Shown piece by piece: positions 22,232 through 28,152 of a DNA stretch of 33,435 nucleotides (position 1 is its first letter; each line of letters starts with the position of its first letter). The stretch spans positions 1 to 33,435 of the forward strand of contig PNAM01000039.1 of assembly GCA_003170275.1 (NCBI GenBank), given 5' to 3'. The notes under the pieces were generated by a model. It saw only the letters and a program-made list of their open reading frames with translations, was not told where the DNA came from and did no database searches. This DNA comes from Myxococcales bacterium. GTDB lineage: Bacteria > Myxococcota_A > Polyangia > Palsa-1104. The position numbers and the translations under genes are program-made.

Positions 22232-22951
22232 TCATTCGAAGAAGGCTTCGTTGCGCACCTGCTTCTTGCGGTCGACGCCGCGCTCGACCAGCCCGGCCTT
22301 GAGCTCGCGGATCATCGCGCCGTTGCCCACCAGGTAGAACACCGGCTGGCGAAACGCCGCCAGATCGGCGAGCACCGCCGGCGTGATGCGCCCGCGCAGC
22401 CCGCTCCACGACGGCGCAGGCCCGGACAGGAAGTAGCGCACCTCGAAGCGCGGGTGCGTGCGCTGGAGCTCGTCGAGCTCGGCTTGCCAGAACAGATCCT
22501 CGGCGTCGCGGTTTCCCCAGTACAGCCGCACCTTGCCGGGCTCGGGCCGGGCGAGCAGCTCGCGCAGCATCGGCAGCGCCGGCGTGATGCCCACCCCGGT
22601 CACGCCGAGCACCACGTCGCCGGGGTGCTGCAGATCGAGCACGAAGAAGCCCATCGGCCCGGTGAAGCGCACGCGCGCGCCCGGCTGCAAGCGCTCGAAC
22701 CAGGACGACGCGACGCCGCCCGGCACCAGCTTGAGGATCAGCGCGAACCACGGCTGGCCCGGCGACGAGGCGATCGAATAGCTGCGCAAGATCGCCGCGC
22801 CGGCCGCGTCCTCACCGACCCGCACCGAGACGAACTGCCCGGGCCGGAACGCGAGCGGCTCGGGCGGCTCGAGGCGGAAGCGCCACTCCACGACGCCGCG
22901 CGCCAGCGACGTCACGCGCTCGACGGTCGTCTCATGGACGTTGCCACTCAC
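22232..22951 (-). CDS. FAD/NAD(P)-binding ferredoxin reductase-family protein
   Basis: A 239-residue protein starting at GTG 22951 (MSGNVHETTVERVTSL). FAD-binding domain: PGQFVSVRV and RSYSIASSPG (RxYS motif), then GGVASSWFERLQPG. NAD(P)-binding domain: GVTGVGITPALPMLREL and YLVGNGAMIRELKAGL, ending with an aromatic C-terminus (NEAFFE). Length and layout match single-unit ferredoxin/flavodoxin reductases without a 2Fe-2S domain. Electron partner unknown. An open frame continues upstream to 23200, but that part is Arg-rich and antisense to the CycH-like lipoprotein gene. The GTG is set by a TAACTT box ending eight bases before it. First gene of the operon with 20647-22230 and 18875-20650. Confidence 0.87.
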   Translation of the reverse strand: MSGNVHETTVERVTSLARGVVEWRFRLEPPEPLAFRPGQFVSVRVGEDAAGAAILRSYSIASSPGQPWFALILKLVPGGVASSWFERLQPGARVRFTGPMGFFVLDLQHPGDVVLGVTGVGITPALPMLRELLARPEPGKVRLYWGNRDAEDLFWQAELDELQRTHPRFEVRYFLSGPAPSWSGLRGRITPAVLADLAAFRQPVFYLVGNGAMIRELKAGLVERGVDRKKQVRNEAFFE

Positions 22952-22954
22952 GGG

Positions 22955-22964
22955 TGCTAAGTTA
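22955..22964. promoter_or_regulatory. Shared bidirectional -10 element of a divergent leaderless pair
   Basis: Plus strand: TG-C-TAAGTT (TAAGTT 22958-22963), six bases, ATG 22970; a TGGACG 17 bases upstream (22935-22940) could be a -35. Minus strand: TAACTT (22964 down to 22959), seven bases, GTG 22951. The two hexamers overlap by five base pairs because TAAGTTA is nearly palindromic. Neither gene has a ribosome binding site. Confidence 0.65.
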
Positions 22965-22969
22965 CGCGC

Positions 22970-23605
22970 ATGCAGGCTTTTGGTCGAGTGTTGGCGTGCG
23001 CGCTGTTCACCGTCGCTGCGGCGGGCGCGCTCGCCGCGTGCGAGAAGAAGACGTCCTCTGCGCCGCCGCCGTCGGGCGGGCTGCCGCCGCTGTCGGCCGA
23101 CGAGGTCAAGGCCGGGCTGCTCCCGGCGGATCATCCGTCGCACGAGCCGGCCGGCTCCGATCCGCACGCGGCGCCGATGGCCGGCCTGCCCGCGGGCCAC
23201 CCGGCGGTCGGCGCGAACGGCGCGGCGGCGGGGAACGACACCACGCCCGGCGACATCCCGTTCGATCCCAAGACGGTGATCGCCGGCGTGATCAAGCTCG
23301 ACGACAAGGTCAAGGCCAAGGTGGCCGCCGGCGATGTCATCTACGTGGTGGCGCGCTCTGCCGATCAGCCCGGCCCGCCGCTGGCGGTCAAGCGCCTCAC
23401 CGCGGGCAGCTTCCCCATGCCGTTCCAGCTCGACGGGCGCGACGCGATGATGGCCGGCACCAAGATGAGCGGCAAGGTGACGGTCAACATCCGCGTCGAC
23501 AAGGACGGGGACGCGATGACCAAGAATCCGGGCGACGTCACCGGCCAGAAGACCATCGCGCTACCCGCCGACAAGATCGTGGTCACGCTGGACACGGTTC
23601 TATGA
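22970..23605 (+). CDS. Lipoprotein with CycH/CcmI-type C-terminal Ig-like domain
   Basis: A 211-residue protein with signal MQAFGRVLACALFTV and lipobox ALAAC (Cys24). A Pro/His/Gly-rich linker runs to about residue 92. Residues from about 98 (VIAGVIKLDDKVKAKVAAGD) to the end match the C-terminal beta domain of cytochrome c biogenesis protein CycH/CcmI: GDVIYVVARSADQPGPPLAV, then AGSFPMPFQLDGRDAMMAG, then NPGDVTGQ. In CcmI this domain sits at the end of a TPR protein that hands apocytochrome c to the heme lyase. Here the TPR part is absent. No ccm gene is in view, so a cytochrome role is only a suggestion. The next gene overlaps by ATGA. Confidence 0.8.
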   Translation: MQAFGRVLACALFTVAAAGALAACEKKTSSAPPPSGGLPPLSADEVKAGLLPADHPSHEPAGSDPHAAPMAGLPAGHPAVGANGAAAGNDTTPGDIPFDPKTVIAGVIKLDDKVKAKVAAGDVIYVVARSADQPGPPLAVKRLTAGSFPMPFQLDGRDAMMAGTKMSGKVTVNIRVDKDGDAMTKNPGDVTGQKTIALPADKIVVTLDTVL

Positions 23606-23835
23606 AGGACGTCAGCCCGTTCGTCGCCGAAGCGCTCGCGCTGCTTGCGCAGGTGGTGTTCTTCTTGTGCGGGCTGGCCATCTCGCTGCTGGTCGGCATG
23701 GCGCTCGGCGGCGTGCTCGACGGTCCCGGCGGCCTCCTGATCGCGACCGTGGTGTCCGGCGCCGGCTTGCTCACCTCCGCCGCGCTCTCGCAATCCCTGC
23801 GCGACTACCTGATCCAACGCGGCCTGCCAAGTTAA
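23602..23835 (+). CDS. Small two-helix membrane protein of unknown function
   Basis: A 77-residue protein whose ATG (23602) overlaps the TGA of the lipoprotein gene, implying coupled translation. It has two hydrophobic helices (ALALLAQVVFFLCGLAISLL and LLIATVVSGAGLLTSAAL) joined by a Gly-rich turn (GMALGGVLDGPGG), and a basic C-terminus (RDYLIQRGLPS). No family recognised. The coupling to the CycH-like lipoprotein suggests the two act together in the membrane. Confidence 0.7.
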   Translation: MKDVSPFVAEALALLAQVVFFLCGLAISLLVGMALGGVLDGPGGLLIATVVSGAGLLTSAALSQSLRDYLIQRGLPS

Positions 23836-23860
23836 CAAGCGGACTTAACTTTTTAACTTT
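23829..23860. terminator. Possible AT-rich terminator between convergent genes
   Basis: AAGTTAA (23829-23835) and TTAACTT (23845-23851) form a perfect 7-bp stem with a 9-base loop, followed by TTTAACTTTT. The stem is weak, being almost all A-T, and it overlaps the TAA stop of the small membrane protein. It stands out in this GC-rich DNA and lies just before the converging histidine phosphatase stop. Confidence 0.4.
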
Positions 23861-23862
23861 TG

Positions 23863-24489
23863 TCAGCGCAGGTGCGCGCGGTCGTTGAGCGCGAGCACGG
23901 TCCACAGGCCGTCGTTCGAGCGCTTGAGGCGGTGGAGCGCGCAGTTGTCGGTGCGGATCCACACGCGCCGCGCATGCGGGTCGTGCTCGAGGCCGAGCAG
24001 GTGCAGGAGCAGCAGGTAGAGGGTGGCCGCGTGCGAGACGATCAGCGTGCGCCCGCCGGGCTCGTTGCGCAGCACCGCGTCGAGCAGCGACACCGCGCGG
24101 GCCAGGCACTGCGCGTGCGTCTCGCCCTCGGGCGGGCACACGTTGCTCTCGCGGCGCATGAGCGCGGCGTACGCTTCCGGATAGCGCGCCTCGGCCTCGG
24201 GGAAGGTGAGCCCGGTGAACACGCCCACCGATCGCTCGCGCAGCGCCGGCGTAGTGCGGATCTGGAGCCCGGTGAGAGCTGCGACCGGTTGCGCGGTCTC
24301 GACGGCGCGGATCAGATCGCTCGACCAGATCCCGGTGAGCCCGCCTTCTTCGGCGAGCGCGCGCGCGGTGGCCTCGGCCTGCGCGCGGCCCTTCTCGGTG
24401 AGCGGCGTCGGCCCGTGCCCGCCGAATCGCCCGCTCTCGTTGCCTTCGCTCTGCCCGTGCCGCAGGAGCAGGATCTCGGTGGATGCCAT
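23863..24489 (-). CDS. Histidine phosphatase family protein (phosphoglycerate mutase-like)
   Basis: A 208-residue protein from ATG 24489; an in-frame ATG at 24513 is rejected because it overlaps the divergent gene and lies upstream of the -10 box. The phospho-acceptor motif is LLLRHGQSEGN (H11). The acid Glu is likely in PALRERSVGVFTGL, and the second catalytic His is in LIVSHAATLYLLLLH. Length and motifs fit the broad-specificity phosphatase branch rather than glycolytic mutase. Substrate unknown; cytoplasmic. It converges on the small membrane protein gene 27 bases away and is divergent from the 80-residue gene at 24512, with which it shares a promoter element. Confidence 0.9.
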   Translation of the reverse strand: MASTEILLLRHGQSEGNESGRFGGHGPTPLTEKGRAQAEATARALAEEGGLTGIWSSDLIRAVETAQPVAALTGLQIRTTPALRERSVGVFTGLTFPEAEARYPEAYAALMRRESNVCPPEGETHAQCLARAVSLLDAVLRNEPGGRTLIVSHAATLYLLLLHLLGLEHDPHARRVWIRTDNCALHRLKRSNDGLWTVLALNDRAHLR

Positions 24490-24495
24490 GACCCG

Positions 24496-24504
24496 TGATA
24501 TATA
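24496..24504. promoter_or_regulatory. Shared bidirectional -10 element of a second divergent leaderless pair
   Basis: Plus strand: TG-A-TATATA (TATATA 24499-24504), seven bases, ATG 24512. Minus strand: TATATC (24502 down to 24497), seven bases, ATG 24489. The two boxes share four base pairs and the spacing is symmetric. The gap between the two start codons is 22 bases and holds no ribosome binding site for either gene. Confidence 0.7.
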
Positions 24505-24511
24505 CGGCCAC

Positions 24512-24754
24512 ATGCCGAACTACGACAAGCTGCGCGAGCTGGTCTCGCACCGCGTCACCTTCGAGTACGACACCGGCGCCCGCATCGTCGGCTACGTCGC
24601 CGCCACCAAGCCGGCCACCGGACCGGTGCAGGTGCTGGTGATGTCCCGCGTCGACATCCTCGACGACAAGGGGCGCGTGATCGAGCACCACGACGAGTTC
24701 TCGTTCGTGCCCAACGTCATGACCACCTTCCGGCTGACGGAAGGTCCGTCGTAG
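24512..24754 (+). CDS. Small conserved-looking cytoplasmic protein, function unknown
   Basis: An 80-residue protein (MPNYDKLRELVSHRVTFEYD...). It has no signal peptide or membrane helix. The pattern of a short helix followed by alternating beta strands (HRVTFEYDTGARIVGYVAA, VQVLVMSRVDILD, HDEFSFVPNVMTTFRL) suggests a small beta-barrel of the SH3/Sm sort, which is inference. It is real by codon pattern, by its promoter box and by exact fit between neighbours: its TAG stop abuts the TAG of the opposing ATPase gene as TAGCTA with no base between. Confidence 0.75.
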   Translation: MPNYDKLRELVSHRVTFEYDTGARIVGYVAATKPATGPVQVLVMSRVDILDDKGRVIEHHDEFSFVPNVMTTFRLTEGPS

Positions 24755-25387
24755 CTATCGGGTCGCGGCGGTCTTGTTGTTGAGCAGCGTGACCACCTTG
24801 GGCGCGCCCGCGTCGTTGATGGTGGTGGCGACCGCCGACAGCCCGGCCGCGCGCTTGAGCACGAAGTCGACCGCGCGCGCACGCTCCTGCATCGAGGCCG
24901 ACTCGATCGGCAGGTACGGGATGCGGCTCTGCTCCAGCATCAGCTTGACCATCCCGTCGATGCGCAGCACCGAGTCCCAGGTCAGCCCGGCGCGCACGCC
25001 GTCGTCCTTGACCAGCTCCTGGTGCGGCCGCAGGTAGAACACGATCCCCTGGCCGACCCACTCCATGTAGCCCTTGTACGCGTCGCCGCTCAGCATGTCC
25101 GCGAGGATCAGCGTGTGCTCGGCCGCGTAGGCGAGGTTGTCGAACGCGCGGTCGGAGACGAAGCCGGTCTGCTGCATCTTCTCGACCTGCACCTGCCGTT
25201 CGAACACCCGGCGCTGGTACTCGGCGACCAGATCCATGTCCGTGCGCAGCGAGTCGAGGCTGGTCTCGAGCTCGGCGAGCACCGCGCGCGCGACCTCGGT
25301 GATCATCGGCAGGCCGAACTTGCGGCTGACGTAGCGGGTCATGGTGGTCTTGCCCGTGGCGTGTGCACCGACGAAGTAGATCCGCAT
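24755..25387 (-). CDS. NadR-like P-loop ATPase/kinase (AAA_28 type)
   Basis: A 210-residue protein starting at ATG 25387. A Walker A motif sits at the very N-terminus: VGAHATGKTT (G7 to T14), as in AAA_28 proteins and the ribosylnicotinamide-kinase domain of NadR. Further features are FVSDRAFDNLAYA (the FDR/P-type DR motif after a helix) and IVFYLRPHQELVKDDGVR (lid-like region). It is a single-domain protein without the nucleotidyltransferase part of NadR. It probably phosphorylates a small molecule; the substrate is not evident. The promoter has a good TTGACC -35 and TAGATC -10, with no ribosome binding site, pointing to a leaderless mRNA. Cytoplasmic. Confidence 0.82.
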   Translation of the reverse strand: MRIYFVGAHATGKTTMTRYVSRKFGLPMITEVARAVLAELETSLDSLRTDMDLVAEYQRRVFERQVQVEKMQQTGFVSDRAFDNLAYAAEHTLILADMLSGDAYKGYMEWVGQGIVFYLRPHQELVKDDGVRAGLTWDSVLRIDGMVKLMLEQSRIPYLPIESASMQERARAVDFVLKRAAGLSAVATTINDAGAPKVVTLLNNKTAATR

Positions 25388-25393
25388 GAAGCG

Positions 25394-25423
25394 GATCTAC
25401 ACCTTCCGCTATAAGTGGGTCAA
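25394..25423 (-). promoter_or_regulatory. Promoter TTGACC-18-TAGATC for the NadR-like gene (leaderless)
   Basis: Minus strand: TTGACC (25423-25418), 18-base spacer, TAGATC (25399-25394), six bases, ATG 25387. With both boxes present this is one of the best sigma-70-type promoters in the window, and it leaves no room for a 5' leader. Confidence 0.65.
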
Positions 25424-25443
25424 TGACTATTTATGTATGTTAG
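25410..25443 (+). other. Possible leaderless six-codon ORF
   Basis: TATAAG (25410-25415), seven bases, then ATG 25423 and a six-codon frame MTIYVC ending in TAG at 25441-25443. The spacing equals that of the leaderless genes. It could be a leader peptide, a promoter for something longer, or chance in an AT-rich patch. Confidence 0.25.
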
Positions 25444-25477
25444 CGTATGGCACCTCTTGGTTAGATAATTCCAGGGT

Positions 25478-25507
25478 TTGACTCGCTCCGCGGTTCGGCG
25501 CGAAGAT
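25478..25507 (+). promoter_or_regulatory. Promoter TTGACT-18-GAAGAT for the IPT/TIG lipoprotein gene (leaderless)
   Basis: TTGACT (25478-25483), 18-base spacer, GAAGAT (25502-25507), six bases, ATG 25514. The -10 has G in place of the first T but the -35 is strong. The region just upstream (25424-25472) is AT-rich and might act as an UP element. Confidence 0.55.
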
Positions 25508-25513
25508 GCCGCC

Positions 25514-27130
25514 ATGCGTTTTCTGTCCGCCTTTCTCGGGCTGTTCCTGGCCGCCGGTTGCGGCGCGGGCGGCTTTCCGAACGTGATCGAAGCGCGCGAG
25601 ATTCCGTCCGCGAGCGGCTCGCCGCGCATCTCGCGGGTGCGCGATGCCGGCACCGGGCGCGTCCCCTCCGAAGGCGCGTGGAAGGGCGAAGAGGACGGCG
25701 TCGCCACGCCCGGCGAGCTGCTGCTCATCGAAGGCGACAACTTCGGCCGGCAGCCGACCATCGCGATCGGCGGGCGCGCCACCGGCATCATCGCGCGCAC
25801 CGACGGCGGCGGGGTGATCGTCCGCGTGCCGGTCGGCGTGCCGTCGGGCGAAGTCGAGGTCTCGGTCTCGCAGCCGCATGGACGCGCGGTCAAGACGGTG
25901 CGCATCCGCCGCCTGGCGGTGGTGGTGCACGCCGGCCTGGTGCACATCCTCGAGGTGGGCAAGGACGTCAAGGCGCTCGGCGCGCCGCTGTCGGTGCCCG
26001 GCGCACGGCTGGTGCGGCTGTCGTCCGACGGGGGCGTCGCGTACGTGATCGCCTCGCGGCCCGATCACGACCGGCTGGTGGTGATCGATCTGGGCGCGGC
26101 GGGCGGTCCCAAGCAGGTCTTCGAGCGCCTGCTCACGCATCGCGCGACGCTGCTCGCCAGCGCGCAGGACGCGCCGGTGGTGGTCGCCATCGGCGAGGGC
26201 CAGGCGACGCTGTTCTCGACCACGCTGGCGCGCTCGCCGGCGCCCTACGATCCGGTCGAGCTGCCCAAGGACGTGCGCACGCCGCGCGCGGTCGAGCTCT
26301 CGCCCGACGGCAAGGTCCTGGCACTGCTGATCGCCGAGGGCAACAAGCTGGCCATCTGCGACGTCGAGAAGCAGCCGTCGGTGAAGCTGGTGACCACCGT
26401 CGATCTGTTGCCGTCCGAGCGGCTCTCGCTGGTGCGCGATCTGTCGTTCTCGTCCGACGGCGAGACGCTGTGGGTGGTCTCGGGCGACAACGACAAGAGC
26501 CTGCCCGCGCTGCAGCCGACGCGGCTCACCGCGGTGCGCTTGATGGTCGAGGGAAAAGAGGGCGAAGGCGGCGCCAGCCCGGTGCCCGCGGGGACGCCCA
26601 TGGCCGGTGGCGCGCGCTTGCTTTCGGTGTGGCGCACGCAGTCGGTGCCGGGCGCTGCGGCGCCGATCCGGCTGGCGATCGCGCGCGGTCAGCCGCTGGC
26701 GTCGGGCACCACCATCCGCATGCCGCCCGACAAGGCGGCGGTGTTCGTCACCTCGGTCAACGACGCGCTGTTCAAGCTCGCCGATCTCGCGCTCGACACC
26801 ACCGCCGGCGCCAAATCCGCCATCAAGCTGTGGCACCCGCCGCAGCCGGGCATGATGGTGCGCGCCGACATCAACGGTGGCGGCGGCCCGCTCTTCTCCA
26901 CGCCGCAGATCATGTCCGCGGTGGACCTCACGCCCGACTCGCAGCTGGTGCTCGCCACCGCCGCGCAGCTCTCGCCCGGCCCCAACGACTCGGTGTTCTC
27001 GTTCGAGTTCGGCGTGACCATTTCGTCGATCTGGGGCTCGCCGTCGCCCACCTTCCTTCAGCTCGGCCCGCTCTCCCCGTCCGAGCTCAAGCCCCCCTTC
27101 GCCATCGGCGACCTGCGCATTCAACCCTGA
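25514..27130 (+). CDS. Lipoprotein with IPT/TIG domain and beta-propeller
   Basis: A 538-residue protein. ATG 25514 gives MRFLSAFLGLFLAAGCGAGG with lipobox LAAGC (Cys16). An in-frame TTG at 25478 coincides with the -35 box and is rejected. Residues about 35-130 hold an IPT/TIG immunoglobulin-like fold (GELLLIEGDNFGRQPTIAIG, VPVGVPSGEVEVSVSQ). From about 135 a WD40/YVTN-like propeller follows, with repeated blade signatures such as LSSDGGVAYVIAS, LSPDGKVLALLIAEGNKLAI and FSSDGETLWVVSGD. No catalytic motif is seen; a binding or scaffold role at the envelope is likely. The NTF2-like gene follows after 38 bases and may be cotranscribed. Confidence 0.82.
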   Translation: MRFLSAFLGLFLAAGCGAGGFPNVIEAREIPSASGSPRISRVRDAGTGRVPSEGAWKGEEDGVATPGELLLIEGDNFGRQPTIAIGGRATGIIARTDGGGVIVRVPVGVPSGEVEVSVSQPHGRAVKTVRIRRLAVVVHAGLVHILEVGKDVKALGAPLSVPGARLVRLSSDGGVAYVIASRPDHDRLVVIDLGAAGGPKQVFERLLTHRATLLASAQDAPVVVAIGEGQATLFSTTLARSPAPYDPVELPKDVRTPRAVELSPDGKVLALLIAEGNKLAICDVEKQPSVKLVTTVDLLPSERLSLVRDLSFSSDGETLWVVSGDNDKSLPALQPTRLTAVRLMVEGKEGEGGASPVPAGTPMAGGARLLSVWRTQSVPGAAAPIRLAIARGQPLASGTTIRMPPDKAAVFVTSVNDALFKLADLALDTTAGAKSAIKLWHPPQPGMMVRADINGGGGPLFSTPQIMSAVDLTPDSQLVLATAAQLSPGPNDSVFSFEFGVTISSIWGSPSPTFLQLGPLSPSELKPPFAIGDLRIQP

Positions 27131-27168
27131 GTGTGTTTAGAGAAGGGGCTTCACTTGGGAGGGATCTC

Positions 27169-27687
27169 ATGACCCGGACGACTGTACTGGTAACGGCTCT
27201 ACTGTTTGCGGCACCGGCGCTCGCTCAAAAAGGCGGAGCCAAGGACGAAGAGGCCATCAAGGCGGTGGTGAACGGCTTTGTCGATGGGTGGAACAAGCAC
27301 GACGCGAAGGTCCTGACGGGCGCGTTTGCCGACGACGGTTCGGTGATCAACCCGGGAGGCCGCGTGGCCCGGGGCAAGGCCGAGATCGAGAAGCTGTTTA
27401 CCGAGGAGCAGGCCGGCCCCATGCTCAAGGACTCGACCATGGCGATGACCGTTTCCAACACCCGCATGGTCAAGCCGGACGTGGCGTTCATCGACATCGA
27501 TGCCGACCTGGCCGGAATGAAGTCGCCGGACGGTAAGCCGATGCCCGGCAAGCATCACATCGCGGTCGTGGCGGTCAAGAAGGCGGGCAAGTGGTTGCTC
27601 GAGGACATCCGCCCCTACATGTTCGCAGGGCCGCCGCCGGGCATGGCCGCCAAGCCCGCCGCTGCGCCCGCTCCCGCCAAGAAGTAG
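27169..27687 (+). CDS. Exported NTF2-fold protein (SgcJ/EcaC, DUF4440/SnoaL-like)
   Basis: A 172-residue protein with ATG 27169 preceded by GGGAGGGATC, a strong ribosome binding site. Signal peptide MTRTTVLVTALLFAAPALA-QK. The mature domain fits the SgcJ/EcaC NTF2-like family: DEEAIKAVVNGFVDGWNKHD, GAFADDGSVINPGGRVARGK, then four strands with HHIAVVAVKKAGKWLLEDIR. Family members bind small ligands or are non-catalytic. The C-terminus is a Pro/Ala/Lys tail (AAPAPAKK). The stop codon lies in the first copy of a 12-base tandem repeat (27676-27710). It converges on the small lipoprotein gene of the envelope operon. Confidence 0.85.
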   Translation: MTRTTVLVTALLFAAPALAQKGGAKDEEAIKAVVNGFVDGWNKHDAKVLTGAFADDGSVINPGGRVARGKAEIEKLFTEEQAGPMLKDSTMAMTVSNTRMVKPDVAFIDIDADLAGMKSPDGKPMPGKHHIAVVAVKKAGKWLLEDIRPYMFAGPPPGMAAKPAAAPAPAKK

Positions 27688-27710
27688 CCAAGAAGTTAGC
27701 CAAGAAGTTA
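27676..27710. repeat. 12-base tandem repeat at a gene end
   Basis: Three copies of GCCAAGAAGTTA; the first lacks one T (11 bases), which creates the TAG stop of the NTF2-like gene. With a 12-base first copy the frame would run on as AKKLAKKLARAG. It occupies most of the gap to the next, convergent gene. Confidence 0.75.
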
Positions 27711-27711
27711 G

Positions 27712-28152
27712 CTAGAGCGGGGCGGCGAACGGGAGGCCTTCGCAGGCGTTGGTCTGCATCGGGCACTTGGTCTCGATGCAGCTGATGATCGCCAGCATGC
27801 CGCCGATGCCCGCGCCGCCGTCGCCGCCCGCCAGTCCCGCCAGGCAGTTGGTCGCGGCGCACAGGATCAGCGCGCCCGATTGTTGGAGCGCCGCCGGCTG
27901 CGCTCCCGCCACGCACGCTTGATCGCAGGTCAGGTTGGTCAGCGCGCACTGCTGCAGCACACAGATCATGATCTGACCGCAGTCTGGTCCCATCAGATCC
28001 ACGGGTGTCAGGTCGAGCGGCGCCTCGGCAGCGTCCGTCGACGGGCCCAGATCGGGCGCGTGCAGAAACTGATCGTGGCCCTCGGAGCAGGCGAACAACC
28101 CGAGCACCAGCGCGAGCCCGGCTATGCGAAGGCTACTCAAGCGGGATGCCAC
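27712..28152 (-). CDS. Small Cys-rich lipoprotein with Asp-Leu tether
   Basis: A 146-residue protein starting at GTG 28152 (or TTG 28140), overlapping the end of the OmpA-family gene by 20 bases, so translation is probably coupled. The signal RIAGLALVLGLFAC has its lipobox Cys at about residue 22. An acidic tether with Asp-Leu units follows (APDLGPSTDAAEAPLDLTPV). The rest holds ten or so cysteines (CGQIMICVLQQCALTNLTC, CIETKCPMQTNAC) in spaced pairs and two hydrophobic Ala/Gly stretches, likely a disulfide-rich helical domain. No family recognised. Last gene of the minus-strand envelope operon. Confidence 0.72.
   Translation of the reverse strand: MASRLSSLRIAGLALVLGLFACSEGHDQFLHAPDLGPSTDAAEAPLDLTPVDLMGPDCGQIMICVLQQCALTNLTCDQACVAGAQPAALQQSGALILCAATNCLAGLAGGDGGAGIGGMLAIISCIETKCPMQTNACEGLPFAAPL

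Noticed and set aside
22952..23200. N-terminal extension of the reductase frame to 23200
   Set aside because: The added part is Arg-rich, without domain features, and antisense to the CycH-like lipoprotein gene.
25478..25513. TTG 25478 as the start of the IPT/TIG lipoprotein
   Set aside because: It would add 12 polar residues before the signal peptide and coincides with the TTGACT -35 box; ATG 25514 gives a proper lipoprotein signal.
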